Part shown: positions 7,791 through 18,300 of the stretch, one piece after another
How positions within the stretch are numbered: position 1 is the stretch's first letter
Layout: every line of letters begins with the position of its first letter
Assembly (NCBI RefSeq): GCF_016862175.1
Contig: NZ_BOML01000092.1
Location: forward strand, 1 to 57,271
Length of the DNA: 57,271 bases
Source: Paractinoplanes durhamensis
GTDB taxonomy: Bacteria > Actinomycetota > Actinomycetes > Mycobacteriales > Micromonosporaceae
Direction of reading: 5' to 3'
Notes under the pieces: generated by a model
What the model was told of the DNA's origin: nothing
The model's database searches: none
The model's input: the letters and a program-made list of their open reading frames with translations, nothing else
Position numbers and translations under genes: made by a program

Positions 7791-10700
7791 GTGCTACCGA
7801 GCCGTCATCCAGCGCCGCCGGAGTCAGGAGCTCGGCCAGCTTCCCGACGGTGGGCGCCGCGTAGAGCTGGTGCAGCCGCAGATCCACCCGCATCTCGTCG
7901 TTGATCCGGTTGACCAGCTGAGTCGCCCGCAGGGAGCTGCCGCCGAGGTCGAAGAAAATATCGTCGCGTCCGATTCGTGCCCGGCCCAGCACGTGCGCCC
8001 AGATGTCGGCGAGCCGCTGCTCGAAGCCGGGTTGCGGGGCGACATACCGCCGCCGGGCGGCCGAGGGTTGCAGGTTCGCGAGCAGCTGGGCGCGATCGAC
8101 CCGGCCGTCGGCGTCGCGGGGCAGGTCGGGGACGGCTTCAACCCGTACCGGAAAGGGGAAATTCAGCGCCGGCGCCTGCAGCGTGTCCGCGGGTAGCGGC
8201 TCGTCGGTGCCCCGGCGGTACGCGACGATCACCTCAGCCACGTACAGCTCGTCCGCGGTTATCTCCCGCAGGATGTGCCGGTTGCCGGCGTCCAGACCGA
8301 TGATCAGGTGGCCGCCGGGAATGGTCAGCGCGCCCAGCAGCGAGTCGAGCGCGTCCTCGACGGGAAGGGTGCGGAAGCCACGGGATTCCGCGGCGGGGGC
8401 CAGCGTGCTGTCGCTCATGCCGACGCCCGCCCACATGCTCCACGACAGACACCAGACACGACGGCCGCGCTCCCGCGACCAATGCTCGGCGAACCCGCCG
8501 AGGAAGCTGTTGGCGGACGAGTACGCACCGAACGAACCGCCGCCGAAGTCGCCGTTGACCGACGAGAAGAGGATCAGGTCGGCGGCCGGACGCCGGTCCA
8601 GAATCCGCGCGACGGCCAGGGTGCCGAAGACCTTGGCGTGCATGGCGGTGACGAAGGCGCTGTCCGGCTCGTGGGACACGGTGCTCAGCTCGAGGTCGTC
8701 GCCACGCCGCTCGGTCGCGCCGGCCAGATGAAACACTCCGGCCAGCGGCTGGTTCCACTGCTGCTCGGCATCGCGGACAACCGTCTCGAGGGCATCCGCG
8801 TCGGCCACGTCCACGGTGCGGTGCAGCACCTCGCCCAGAGCGCGCAGGTCGTCGAGCCGCCGGTTCGGCGCCGTCGCGAACCGGTTTACCAGCAACAGCC
8901 GCACGCCGTACGCCGCCAGCAGGTATTGGGCGATCTCGTACGCGATACCGCCGAGGCCCCCGGTGACCAGATAGAACCCGCCGGTGACGAGGTGCGGCCG
9001 GCCGCCATCAGTCGGGTGCGCCGAACGCAACCGGCGCGCCAACCGCCGGCCATCGCGGTGGGCCACGACCTCCTCGCCGGCCGTGCCGAGCTCGGCCGCG
9101 ACGGCGGCCGCCCAGGTCGCGGGCTCCGCGGGGGGCAGGTCGACGAGACGCACGACCGGCAGCGCCCCCTCCGCGGCAGCCGTGCGGATCAGCCCCGGAA
9201 GCGCCACCTTGGCCAGTTCGGCCCGGTCGCCGGTCTCGGCCACGACGCCGCCGGTGGTGAGCACCAGGAGCGCCGGCTTGGGACCGGAGCGGGCGGCCAG
9301 CGCCTGCAGGACGGCGCGGGCCGCGAAGAAGCCGGCGAGGTCGTCGATGTCGGACGGGGCCGGCGCGGGCTCGAGGTTCCCGGCGTGCAGGACGGCGACC
9401 ACCGGCCCGAAGCCGGTGACGGTGTCCAGCAGGCGGTCGTGGGCGCCGCGGTCGGTCGGCGGGACCGTGAACTCGTCAGCGCCGGTGCCGGCGAAACCGT
9501 CGCCGGGCCGGGTGACGACGAGCCGGACACCGGCCGGCAGCAACGGGCGCAGCTGCTCGGCGAGTGAGGTGTGCCGGCCTTCGTGCACGATCCAGACACC
9601 GACCGGGGCGGGGCCCGACGGCGCCGGCACCGTCATCCAGATCGGTGCGAAGAGCGCGGATCCGGGCTCGGCGCCGGCGTCGGCAACCGCGCGCAGCGTC
9701 TCGTCGAACGCGCCGTCGTGCAGCTGGTCGATCAGCAGACGTCGCTGGATCTTGCCGATCTCGGTCTTCGGGAACCGGGCCCGGGGCACCGGGACCACCC
9801 GGTCGGGCGAGATGCCGAGTTCCTGGACCATCCGGGCACGGATTCCCGAGATCGTGGTCCGCAGCTGTTCGACGCCCTCGCCGACCGGGGCGAAGAAGAC
9901 GATCAGCTGGTCGGCTCCGGTGCCGGCGCCCCGATCGGCCAGCGCCGCGACGAAGCTGACCTCGGTGCCGGGCACCTGCTCGACGACCGCCTCGATGTCG
10001 TGGCTGAAGAAGTTCGCCCCCTGCACGATGATCATGTCGCCGTCGCGGCCGGTCAGGGTGAGGCTGCCGCGATGCAGGAAGCCGAGGTCCTTGCTGTCGA
10101 ACCAGCCGTCGGCCGTGAACGAGGCCGCGTTGGCCTCGCCGTTGCGGTGGTAGCCCGCCATCATGGTCACGCCGCTGATCTGGAGCCGGCCGACGTGGTC
10201 CTCGGGCAGGACCCGGCTGTCCTCGCCGACGATCCGCAGGCGTACCCCGGGAATGGGCCCGCCGAGCTCGGTGAACGCGGTCTGCCGCCAGGCGGGGCCG
10301 TCGAACCGCAGCCGTCCCGAGAGCGAGTCCTTGTCGACCCGCAGGACGCCGACGTTCTCGTCCCGGCCGTCCAGCGCGGAGTAGGTGACCCCGGCGGCCA
10401 CCTCGGACATGCCGAAACTCGGATGTACCGCGCGGTCGGGCAGGCCGAAGGGCCGCAGCAGCTGGCTGAACCGGTGCACCACCTGGCTGACCACCGCCTC
10501 GCCCCCACTGCAGATGTGCCGGAGACAGGACAGGTCCCAGTCCCGGCCGGCCATCTCGTGTGCATGCTCATTGACCAGCGAGAGGGCGAAGTTCGGGGTC
10601 CACACGTTGGCGACCCGGAAGCGGTGCACCCAATCCATCCAGCGCAGCGGGTCGGCCAGGAACGCGTCCATCTCGGCGTTCACGTGATCGTTGCGGTGGA

Positions 10701-11598
10701 CCGCGGCGCTGGCGTTGTAGAGCCAGCCTCCGACATGGTCGATCGGCATCCAGCTCAGCGAGGTGTCGGCGGCGGTGAAGTCGTTGTGCAGCGCGGCCGA
10801 GCGGATGCGGGCGAGCAGGCTCCGGTGGGTGTGCCGCACGCATTTCGGTACCCCGGTGCTGCCCGAGGTGAGCAGGTGCAGGACGGCCTCCTCCGGGTCG
10901 GCCGCGCGTGGCTCGGCTGTTTCGGCGAGCAGGGCCCGTTCCATGGTGAGCAGGTGCACGGACGCACCGGTCCACCGGGAGCCGAGGTCCCCGATGTCGG
11001 CCGCGAGGCGCTCCTCGGTGAGGACGAGTGGCCGGTCGAGCAGGTCCCAGATCGCGCGAAGCTTGCGGGTGCCGGCGTCGTCCCGGCCGTACTCGAGCGG
11101 GACGGAGACCGGGGTCGCCACGTAACCGCCGAGCGCGCAGGCCCAGAACGCGACGACGACGTTGCGTTTGGCCAGGCATTGGAAAATGATCGGATCGCCG
11201 GGAACCGCCCCCGCGGTGCGCAGGGCGCCGAGCACCCGGGCCGCCTCGGACCGCAGCTCGGCGAAGCTCTGGAACTGTTCCGTCCCGTCCGACGCGAGAT
11301 ACGTCATGCCACGCTCGGCGGCCTCGGCCGCGGCACGCTCCAGCGCGGCCCCGAAGGTGGCCGGCGCCGACGGATCGTCGGGCAGCTCGGCGCCGGAGAC
11401 ATCAGCGGGTGGCCCGGCCGGAACCGGGTCGGCCCCGGCCGCGCTCACCGGCGTCTCCACCGTGACTCCGGAGCCTCTCTGCGCGGGCCGGGCCTGCCAC
11501 CGAACGACTGCGGCGACGTCGGTCACGCCCGCCTGGGCCGCGACCGCAGCCTCCAAGGCGGTGAGCCTTTCCGCGGAGATGCTGTCGATGTCCGTCAT
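7777..11598 (-). CDS. Acyl-AMP ligase - ketoreductase - carrier protein (first copy)
   Basis: About 1273 residues. Residues 80-640 or so are an acyl-adenylating domain with LLTSGSTGVPK, the subfamily mark SWMPIDHVGG, and an intact C-terminal lysine motif FPKTEIGKIQRR. A SDR ketoreductase follows (YLVTGGLGGIAYEIA; HAK; FSSVNGDFGG; YSSAN), then a stretch ending DADGRVDRAQL that looks like a spare A-domain C-terminus, then a carrier domain with FFDLGGSSLRATQ. All catalytic residues that I can check are present. The architecture resembles the loading region of bacillaene PksJ, where a KR acts on a loaded alpha-keto acid (family knowledge). It probably activates a carboxylic or 2-keto acid, reduces it and presents it to the NRPS or PKS. 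ATG 11598 is preceded by AAGGA. It is a paralogue of the gene at 29117-32944. Confidence 0.85.
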   Translation of the reverse strand: MTDIDSISAERLTALEAAVAAQAGVTDVAAVVRWQARPAQRGSGVTVETPVSAAGADPVPAGPPADVSGAELPDDPSAPATFGAALERAAAEAAERGMTYLASDGTEQFQSFAELRSEAARVLGALRTAGAVPGDPIIFQCLAKRNVVVAFWACALGGYVATPVSVPLEYGRDDAGTRKLRAIWDLLDRPLVLTEERLAADIGDLGSRWTGASVHLLTMERALLAETAEPRAADPEEAVLHLLTSGSTGVPKCVRHTHRSLLARIRSAALHNDFTAADTSLSWMPIDHVGGWLYNASAAVHRNDHVNAEMDAFLADPLRWMDWVHRFRVANVWTPNFALSLVNEHAHEMAGRDWDLSCLRHICSGGEAVVSQVVHRFSQLLRPFGLPDRAVHPSFGMSEVAAGVTYSALDGRDENVGVLRVDKDSLSGRLRFDGPAWRQTAFTELGGPIPGVRLRIVGEDSRVLPEDHVGRLQISGVTMMAGYHRNGEANAASFTADGWFDSKDLGFLHRGSLTLTGRDGDMIIVQGANFFSHDIEAVVEQVPGTEVSFVAALADRGAGTGADQLIVFFAPVGEGVEQLRTTISGIRARMVQELGISPDRVVPVPRARFPKTEIGKIQRRLLIDQLHDGAFDETLRAVADAGAEPGSALFAPIWMTVPAPSGPAPVGVWIVHEGRHTSLAEQLRPLLPAGVRLVVTRPGDGFAGTGADEFTVPPTDRGAHDRLLDTVTGFGPVVAVLHAGNLEPAPAPSDIDDLAGFFAARAVLQALAARSGPKPALLVLTTGGVVAETGDRAELAKVALPGLIRTAAAEGALPVVRLVDLPPAEPATWAAAVAAELGTAGEEVVAHRDGRRLARRLRSAHPTDGGRPHLVTGGFYLVTGGLGGIAYEIAQYLLAAYGVRLLLVNRFATAPNRRLDDLRALGEVLHRTVDVADADALETVVRDAEQQWNQPLAGVFHLAGATERRGDDLELSTVSHEPDSAFVTAMHAKVFGTLAVARILDRRPAADLILFSSVNGDFGGGSFGAYSSANSFLGGFAEHWSRERGRRVWCLSWSMWAGVGMSDSTLAPAAESRGFRTLPVEDALDSLLGALTIPGGHLIIGLDAGNRHILREITADELYVAEVIVAYRRGTDEPLPADTLQAPALNFPFPVRVEAVPDLPRDADGRVDRAQLLANLQPSAARRRYVAPQPGFEQRLADIWAHVLGRARIGRDDIFFDLGGSSLRATQLVNRINDEMRVDLRLHQLYAAPTVGKLAELLTPAALDDGSVALNPG

Positions 11599-12712
11599 CA
11601 CGCTTTCCTTCAGACTCGGGGTCGGGTGGGGGCACCCCGGCTGTCGCCGCCACCGATGCACCCCGGTAGCCGGGCGGTTCGGCGTCGAAGTCCTCGGGCG
11701 CGTCTGCCTCTCCGTCTCGGGGTCCGCCTCACACCGTGCCGCTCCCGGGGGTTTCCTGCCAACCCGGAGGACCACTGATAGGGGTTACGAGCCTCCACCC
11801 CACGGCAAGCTGAATACTTACGTTGCCGGTCCGCGGATAAGGTCTGTTCGCTGCGTGATCCCCGCTGCTTCCGGTAGCAAGCGAATGCGCGCGGCAACGG
11901 CGGATTTGTTGCCGTAAGGGAAACGCAACCTCGATAATGCGAAACGGCCGCCGGCGGTTGCCGTCCCGTTCCGAAATAATCGCCGAGACATCATGCGCCG
12001 ACGTTTCCGGCACGTCGATCGTGGCATCCTGCCGCGAGCCGGATAGCCGTGGAGGCTCAGCTGGCATTTCCCGGCCGGAATTAAGGCACGATTCCACACG
12101 GACTCACGATTCCATACGGACTAAGGCAGTCGATTCAGGCGCGGCAAACCCGACAAGGGCCCACGGTACAAGACCGGAACCGCCCCGGACACCCCTAAAA
12201 CTGGCGTCATCTCCAGCGGGCCCCGCAGCCCCGTACAGGCCACTCACACCCGCCACCACCAGGCGAAATACGCACGCGCACCGCGCCGCCTGCCCATTCG
12301 GGAAAGGGCGTACCCACGAACGAAGTCTCATCGCGGTAGAGTGACGCGGCCCGCTGGGTTCGGCCGACTTGGCCAAGATCAGACACACCTGCCCACGGCC
12401 AACGAGCCGCGGCAGGCACCTTATGGACGCACTCGAAAAGCCGTTCGGCACCCGCCCCCACGAACGGATATCACAAGGCGCATCCGACCTCTACCCCAGT
12501 AATCGAAGGTGCCGCACTTGCCGAGTGCGCCCGTTTCGCACGAATCAGCGCCTTTTGTTTTATCAAGATCCTCACAGTTTTGTCGGTTTCGCTACAATGG
12601 ATCAACTTGCCTTTGGGTGTGTGCGTTGAATAATCCATCGATGGAGGTGGTTCATTAGATCAACAACAAAGTTCAAGCATGCCGAGTAAGTTCTCAACGG
12701 GGGGAACTGTTC
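11599..12712. other. Long intergenic region between AL-KR-carrier gene and LAL regulator
   Basis: I find no supportable gene in these 1.1 kb. On the minus side, upstream of the AL-KR-carrier gene, lie AACCCCTATC (11787-11778) and then GGGTTGGCA, with a weak CACGGT 18 bases further on. This resembles the cluster promoter but has a poor -10. The right part (12500-12712) is much richer in AT than the rest, as expected for a promoter region. Short frames here have no recognisable domain or ribosome binding site. Confidence 0.5.
12607..12634 (+). promoter_or_regulatory. Candidate promoter of LAL regulator gene
   Basis: TTGCCT (12607-12612) and AATAAT (12629-12634) are spaced by 16 bases in an AT-rich stretch about 80 bases before the ATG of the regulator. 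It lacks the TA(A/G)GGGTTG word found at the biosynthetic promoters, so the regulator would not control itself through that site. The call rests only on box likeness. Confidence 0.35.
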
Positions 12713-15361
12713 ATGGTTCTGGTTGAAAGAAGTGATGCGCTCGATTCGTTGAACAGCGCACTCGCGGACTGCGGGGCAGGCGCCGGCCTCATCGCCATGA
12801 TCAGCGGGCCGGTGGGCCGCGGGAAGACCGAGCTGGTACGTCAGTTCGCACAGCAGGCTCTCCAGTCCGGCGCCGCCGTCCTCGCCGCAACCGCTTCGCG
12901 GGCGGAGAGCACACTGATGCTCGGTGTGGTCAGTCAGCTGTTCGCGAGCGCAAGACTGTCAGCGGAGCAGGCCGATCGGGCGTCCCGGCTCATCGAGGAC
13001 GGCATGCTGACCGCGACCCTGCTCGACGGGGCCGGCGCGGAAGCCTCAGCCCCGCTGAACGGCATGTTCAGCGGTCTGGCCAACATCTTGATCGACCTGA
13101 CGGTCCGCTCGCCCATGCTGCTGATCGTCGACGACACCCACCTCGCCGACGCAGCCTCGCTGCAGTTCCTGCTCTACCTGGCCCGGCGCATCGATCGAGC
13201 GCGCATGCTGGTGGTCCTCGCCGAGGCGCCACGACCCTCGCCGCGGTACTCGGTGTTCCAGGCCGAACTCGCCAGTCAGTTCAACTATCGCCAGGTGCGG
13301 CTCAAGCCGCTGTCCCGCCAGGGCATCGCGGACATCCTCAACGTGCGGCTGCCGCACAGTGAGCGGCTCGCCTCGGCCTACCACCGGATCAGTGGCGGCA
13401 GTCCCCTGCTGCTCAACGCGCTGATCCAGGACCACAAGCGGCTGGCCATCAGCACCCAGACCGCCAAGGCGGTCACCTCCCCGGTCGCCGGGGAGTTCTT
13501 CGGTCAGGCCGTGCTCAGTTGCCTGTACCGCAGCACCGGCCACCTGCTGCGGTTGGCTCAAGTGCTTGCCGTCCTGGGCGCGCCGGCCCCCCTGGCCCTG
13601 ATCGGCGAGATACTCGGGCTCGATCCGGGCTCCATCGCTCTCGCCATCTCGGCGGCGACCGAGATAGGTCTGCTCAGAGGAGGGCGGCTGTGCCACGAAC
13701 AGGCGCGCGCCGCCGTGCTCGACGCGATGACGGTCGAAGAGCGCGCCGCACTGCACGAGCGGGCGGCGACGGTGCTGCACGCCGAAGGCGCGTCGCCGGT
13801 GGTGGTGGCACGCCATGTGATCGCGGCCAACGTGCCGGACGTGACCCGGTTCGGGGCGACGCTGGTGGAGGCGGCGGAGAACGCGTTGCAGTCCGACGAC
13901 ACCGCGCTGGCCCTGGCCTGCTGCCGGATGGCCGAACGAATCCGGGCCGGCGAGGAGGACGGGACCGCGCTCAAGGCGCTGCGGGCCCGGATCCAGCTCC
14001 GAGTGGTTCCCTCCGCCGCGGAACGCACACTCGTCGAGTTGTCATCCGTGGCCCGGACCGGCCGGCTCGCCGCCCACCACGCATTGCCGCTCATCAGCTC
14101 CCTGTTGTGGCGCGGGCAACCCGAAGGTGCGCTCGAGGTGATGGAGCGTCTCGGCTCGGCCGCACACGACGAGGACACCGCGGCCGGGCTGTACCTGCAC
14201 CAGATGCAAGCCTGCTATCTGTACCCGAGCCTGGCCACGCGGATACGCCCGCAGCGGTGCGCGCCCGACACCGACGTGGCGCCCGGCCGGCGCACCCTGC
14301 AACTACAGGTGGCCATGGTCATCCAGGCGCTGCTCGCCGACGACCTGACCCCGGAAACCTCCGCCGAGGCTCAGCACATCCTGCAAACCAACCGACTCGA
14401 CGAGACGACCTCCATCCTGAGCGTCGCCTATTTGGATCGCCTCATCATCGCCGGGCAGCTGGAGACCGCCGCTCTCTGGTGCGGCACCCTGCTCGAGCAG
14501 GCGGAACGCCGGCGCGTGACGGTCTGGCAGGCGATGTACTGGGCGATCAGGTCGCTCATCCAACTGCAGCAGGGCGGCCTGGAGGCGGCGCAGGAGTCAG
14601 CACGCTTCGCACTACTGCTGCTGCCGGCCGACAGTTGGGGGGTAATGCTCGGCATGCCCCTGTCGGTGCTGTTGCACACCGCCGGACGGTCCGGCGAGTC
14701 CACCGCCGTGCCGCAGTTCAGCCTGCACATGCCGAAATCCCTGCAGGAAAGCCGGTTCGGCCTCTATTACCTCCGCGCCCGCGGTCGCTTCAACCTCAAC
14801 CGGGGCAACACCCACGCAGCCATGAAAGACTTCGACACCTGCCGGGAGGTCCTGGCCGAATGGGACCTCAAACTCCCGAATCTGTTCCCCTGGCGGGTCG
14901 ACATGGCGGCGGCGATGCTCCATCTCGGGCAGCCGGCCCGGGCCCGGGAACTTGTCGGCGAACATCTGAGCCAGCTCAACCCGATCGCCGAGGGTTCACC
15001 GAACCGCACCCCGGACATCGGGGCGGACCTCGACCGTGTTCTGGCCGAGCTGAACCCGGCCGTTGACCGGAACACCGTCCAGAACGGATCCCGGCCGGGC
15101 ACGGCGGCCGAACCGGCCCAGCTCACGGCGCCTCACCCCCGGGGCATCGCCGACCTGGACATCAACACCAACCTCAGCCGGGCCGAGCTGAAGGTAGCCA
15201 CCCTGGCCGCAAGCGGACACACGAACCGGCAGATCGCGTCGTCGCTGTTCGTCACGTTGAGCACCGTCGAGCAGCACCTCACCCATGTCTATCGCAAGCT
15301 CGGTGTTCAGCGCCGGACCGACCTGCACCGCGTCATATCAGCCCTGGAGAAATCTCTGTGA
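12713..15361 (+). CDS. LAL-family LuxR transcriptional activator
   Basis: 882 residues, the usual size for a large ATP-binding LuxR regulator. The N-terminus has a Walker A motif (SGPVGRGKTEL, residues about 31-41) and a Walker B-like MLLIVDDTHLAD. The C-terminus has a LuxR helix-turn-helix: LSRAELKVATLAASGHTNRQ, then IASSLFVTLSTVEQHL and YRKLGVQRRTDL. The ATG is preceded by a GGGGGGAA site. LAL proteins usually activate the cluster they sit in. The CCCCTA...TAGGGG inverted repeats near several promoters here are plausible targets, since known LAL sites are also inverted repeats with G/C-rich arms; this link is inference. It converges with the large NRPS gene with only 22 bases between the stops and no clear terminator. 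Confidence 0.92.
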   Translation: MVLVERSDALDSLNSALADCGAGAGLIAMISGPVGRGKTELVRQFAQQALQSGAAVLAATASRAESTLMLGVVSQLFASARLSAEQADRASRLIEDGMLTATLLDGAGAEASAPLNGMFSGLANILIDLTVRSPMLLIVDDTHLADAASLQFLLYLARRIDRARMLVVLAEAPRPSPRYSVFQAELASQFNYRQVRLKPLSRQGIADILNVRLPHSERLASAYHRISGGSPLLLNALIQDHKRLAISTQTAKAVTSPVAGEFFGQAVLSCLYRSTGHLLRLAQVLAVLGAPAPLALIGEILGLDPGSIALAISAATEIGLLRGGRLCHEQARAAVLDAMTVEERAALHERAATVLHAEGASPVVVARHVIAANVPDVTRFGATLVEAAENALQSDDTALALACCRMAERIRAGEEDGTALKALRARIQLRVVPSAAERTLVELSSVARTGRLAAHHALPLISSLLWRGQPEGALEVMERLGSAAHDEDTAAGLYLHQMQACYLYPSLATRIRPQRCAPDTDVAPGRRTLQLQVAMVIQALLADDLTPETSAEAQHILQTNRLDETTSILSVAYLDRLIIAGQLETAALWCGTLLEQAERRRVTVWQAMYWAIRSLIQLQQGGLEAAQESARFALLLLPADSWGVMLGMPLSVLLHTAGRSGESTAVPQFSLHMPKSLQESRFGLYYLRARGRFNLNRGNTHAAMKDFDTCREVLAEWDLKLPNLFPWRVDMAAAMLHLGQPARARELVGEHLSQLNPIAEGSPNRTPDIGADLDRVLAELNPAVDRNTVQNGSRPGTAAEPAQLTAPHPRGIADLDINTNLSRAELKVATLAASGHTNRQIASSLFVTLSTVEQHLTHVYRKLGVQRRTDLHRVISALEKSL

Positions 15362-15383
15362 TAGCTCGATGTGTGCGGCCACG

Positions 15384-18300
15384 TCACGTCATCCAGTTGA
15401 GGTCGAGTTCGTCGAGGTCGGCCTGGCTCAGGCTCACCAGCCCGACGTCGGACGGCGTCAGACCGCGAACGCCCTTGCCTTCCGCAGCCTCCACCAGCGT
15501 GCTGAGCACCTCCACCCAGTCGTCGGACAGCCGCCGCACCTGTACGGCGGAGAGCACCCCACGATCCCATTGCCAGGTCGCCGCCAGCCGGCCCTCGCGG
15601 GTCGTGCCCGTCCCCAGGCTGAGCAGATAGCCGCCGGGCGCGCGGTCACCGCCGTCCACGACGCCCGGCACCTCCGGCCAGGCATCCGATGCAGGGTTCG
15701 CCGATCCACCGGAGGCGGGCCCCCGGTGGCAGAAGCCGATCGGCGGCAAGTCCAGCCCGCCGAGCACCGCGGCGGTCTCCGGATTCAGATATCGCAACAA
15801 TCCGAAGCTCAACCCGCCGGCGTACGCCGCACGGATCTGCTCCTTGATCTGTTTGACCGCGTCGCTCAGCGCAGCCCCGTCCGATTGCTCGATCCGGCCC
15901 GGTCGCAGGCACACCGGCACCGGTGCGGTGAACCGGCCGATCTCGCCGGGAGCCAGGCCGGCCGGCCTGTCCTGCGGGTCCACCTCGATCAGAACCCCGG
16001 TGTCCGGGCTGTTCCCCGCACCGGCCACCGCGATGGCCAGCGCGGCGAGCAACAGTTCCTCGGTGGTGGCCAGGAACGCGGCGGCGGTCGTGGTGAGCAG
16101 CGCCGTTCCGGTCTGGGCCGGCAACACGGTACGCAGCGGCGGTGCGGTGCCCGCGTCGGCGCCGTCCGGGGGCCATGGCGGTTGCGCCGTGGCCAGCACC
16201 TGGCACCAGTGCGGAAGTTCGCCGGCCAGCTCCGCGGCCAGCTCGGGCAACGGGGACGCCCAGCTCCGGTAGCTGAGCGCCGGCCCGTTCAGCGCGGGTG
16301 GACGACCCCCGGCCACTGCCGCGTAGGCGTCCGCCAGGCCGTCGGCCAGTACCCGCAGGGACTCGGCGTCGGCCGCGAAGTCGTGCACCACGACCACCAA
16401 CCAGCCGCCGCCGGGCGGTCCCGGGTCGAGGTGGACGGCCTGGAGCATGGTGCCCGCGCCCGGGTCGAGCCGGGCGGCCGCGGCCGTCGCCGCCGAACCG
16501 GCCTGCTCGGTCCATGTCCGCTCGTCGAAGTCGGACGCGTCGACCACGTCGAGAAGTCCGGGCCGCGCGTCCTCCGCGGCGACCGGAATCACGGCCTCGT
16601 CGAGGCGTACCCGTAGCGCTCCGTGGCGTCGCCACACCGCCTCGAGCGCCTCACGCAGCAGCTCGGGTGTCGCACCGTCCGGAGCCCGCAGCACCATGGT
16701 GTGATGCCGGTCCGGCGAGTCCGGCCGGCCTCGGGACCACGCGACGTGCGGCGGCGCGGGCACCGGCCCGGTCGAGTCGTCCGCGCCGGCGTCCGGCTCG
16801 GCCGCGACGACCGCGATGGCCGCCGGAGTCTTGTAGCGGTAGACGTCCTGCGCGGTGAACAGCAGTCCGGCGGCGCGGGCCCGGGCGACCAGCTGGATCG
16901 ACACGATGCTGTCCCCGCCGAGGGCGAAGAAGCCTTCCTCGACGCCGACGTCGGAGCGGCCGAGCACGTCGGCGAACAGCCGGCAGAGGCGTTCCTCCCT
17001 GGCGTTGCGCGGCGGGCGCGACTCCGCGACAGCCGGTGCCTCGGTGAGCGCGGACCAGTCGACGCCGCCGTCCGGCGTCAACGGCAACGCGTCCACGACG
17101 ACGACGGCGTCCGGGACCGACGACTCGGGCAGCCGCTCGGCCAGCCAGTTCATCAGCTCGTCCGGTTCCGGTGCGACGGAACCGGAGGCGACGACGTACG
17201 CCACCCGCCGGTCGCCGCCGACCAGGGCGACATCGGCAACATGGGGATGGGACGACGTGACGTCCTCCACCAGCGCGGCCGGGACCACGAGGCGCAGCTC
17301 GCCGCCCGTTGTCCAGCGCCCCAGCCGGCCGGTGCGGAGCATCCGGCCGCCGGGCGGCCCGAACGGGCACGGGATCCACCGCTCGGCGGTACGCGACGCT
17401 GCGCCATGGCACTCCCGCCCGATGGCCGGTCCGGCAACGTACAGCTGTCCCACCACGCCCGGCGGCACCGGCCGCAGGTCGTCGTCGAGCACGTATCGGG
17501 CCGTTCCACCGACCGTCTCGCCGGCCAGGGGTGCGCCACCGGTCGACGGTGTCCCCGGCACGCCGAGCACCGTCGTCCCGGGGCACGCCGCTGTCACCGC
17601 GTCGACGGCCGTTGAACGGGGCAGCCCGTCCAGCACCACGATGTGTCCGGCATTCGGTAAGGCAGCCGGGTCGGCTCCGGCCATCCGGTGGAAGGCCGCC
17701 GCGGTCAGCATGATCTCCGTTGCCTGACCCGGGTCGGAGACGATCGTCCGGCCGGACAACAGCGGTGCCCAGACAGTCGCCGCCGGTGCTGTCGTCAGCA
17801 GGAGCCGCTCGACGAACAACGGACCGGCCGTACCGCTCCACCGTGGATCGGCGGCGACGGCCGCCAGCCCTCGATGGGTCTGTGTCACGAGCCCGTCGGT
17901 CTCCCGGTCGTACAGCAGGTAGGCCGCCTCGTCGGGCCAGGGCGTGGCACCGGACGCCGGCAGGTCCAGCGGACCCCGGACGGCGATGTCCGGGCCGACG
18001 CCATCGGGCAGCTGCGCCAGGTCGGTGATCAGCAGCTCGGCCCCGGCGGCAGCCAGCACCGCCCGAATCCGCGTCCCAGGCCAGTCCGGATCCACCGGCA
18101 CGCACACCGCGCCGGCCGCGAATATCGCTTGGTGGATCGCCGCCGCGTTCTCGGGCTGCCCGACCAGCGCCGCGATCCTCGCCGGTGCGGCCGGGCCGGT
18201 GGGCGTCCCGGCCGGACCGGGAAGGACTCCGATGGTGGCGGCCGGCGCCGGCGGGGCGCAGAGCCACGCCAGTTCGTCCGCGCTCAGAACGGCGATGTCG

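Noticed and set aside
12369..12629. 86-codon frame before the LAL gene
   Set aside because: No ribosome binding site or recognisable domain, and it ends in the AT-rich promoter region.
11599..12712. Possible insertion sequence remnant in the long intergenic region
   Set aside because: I looked for terminal inverted repeats and transposase motifs and found none that I could defend.
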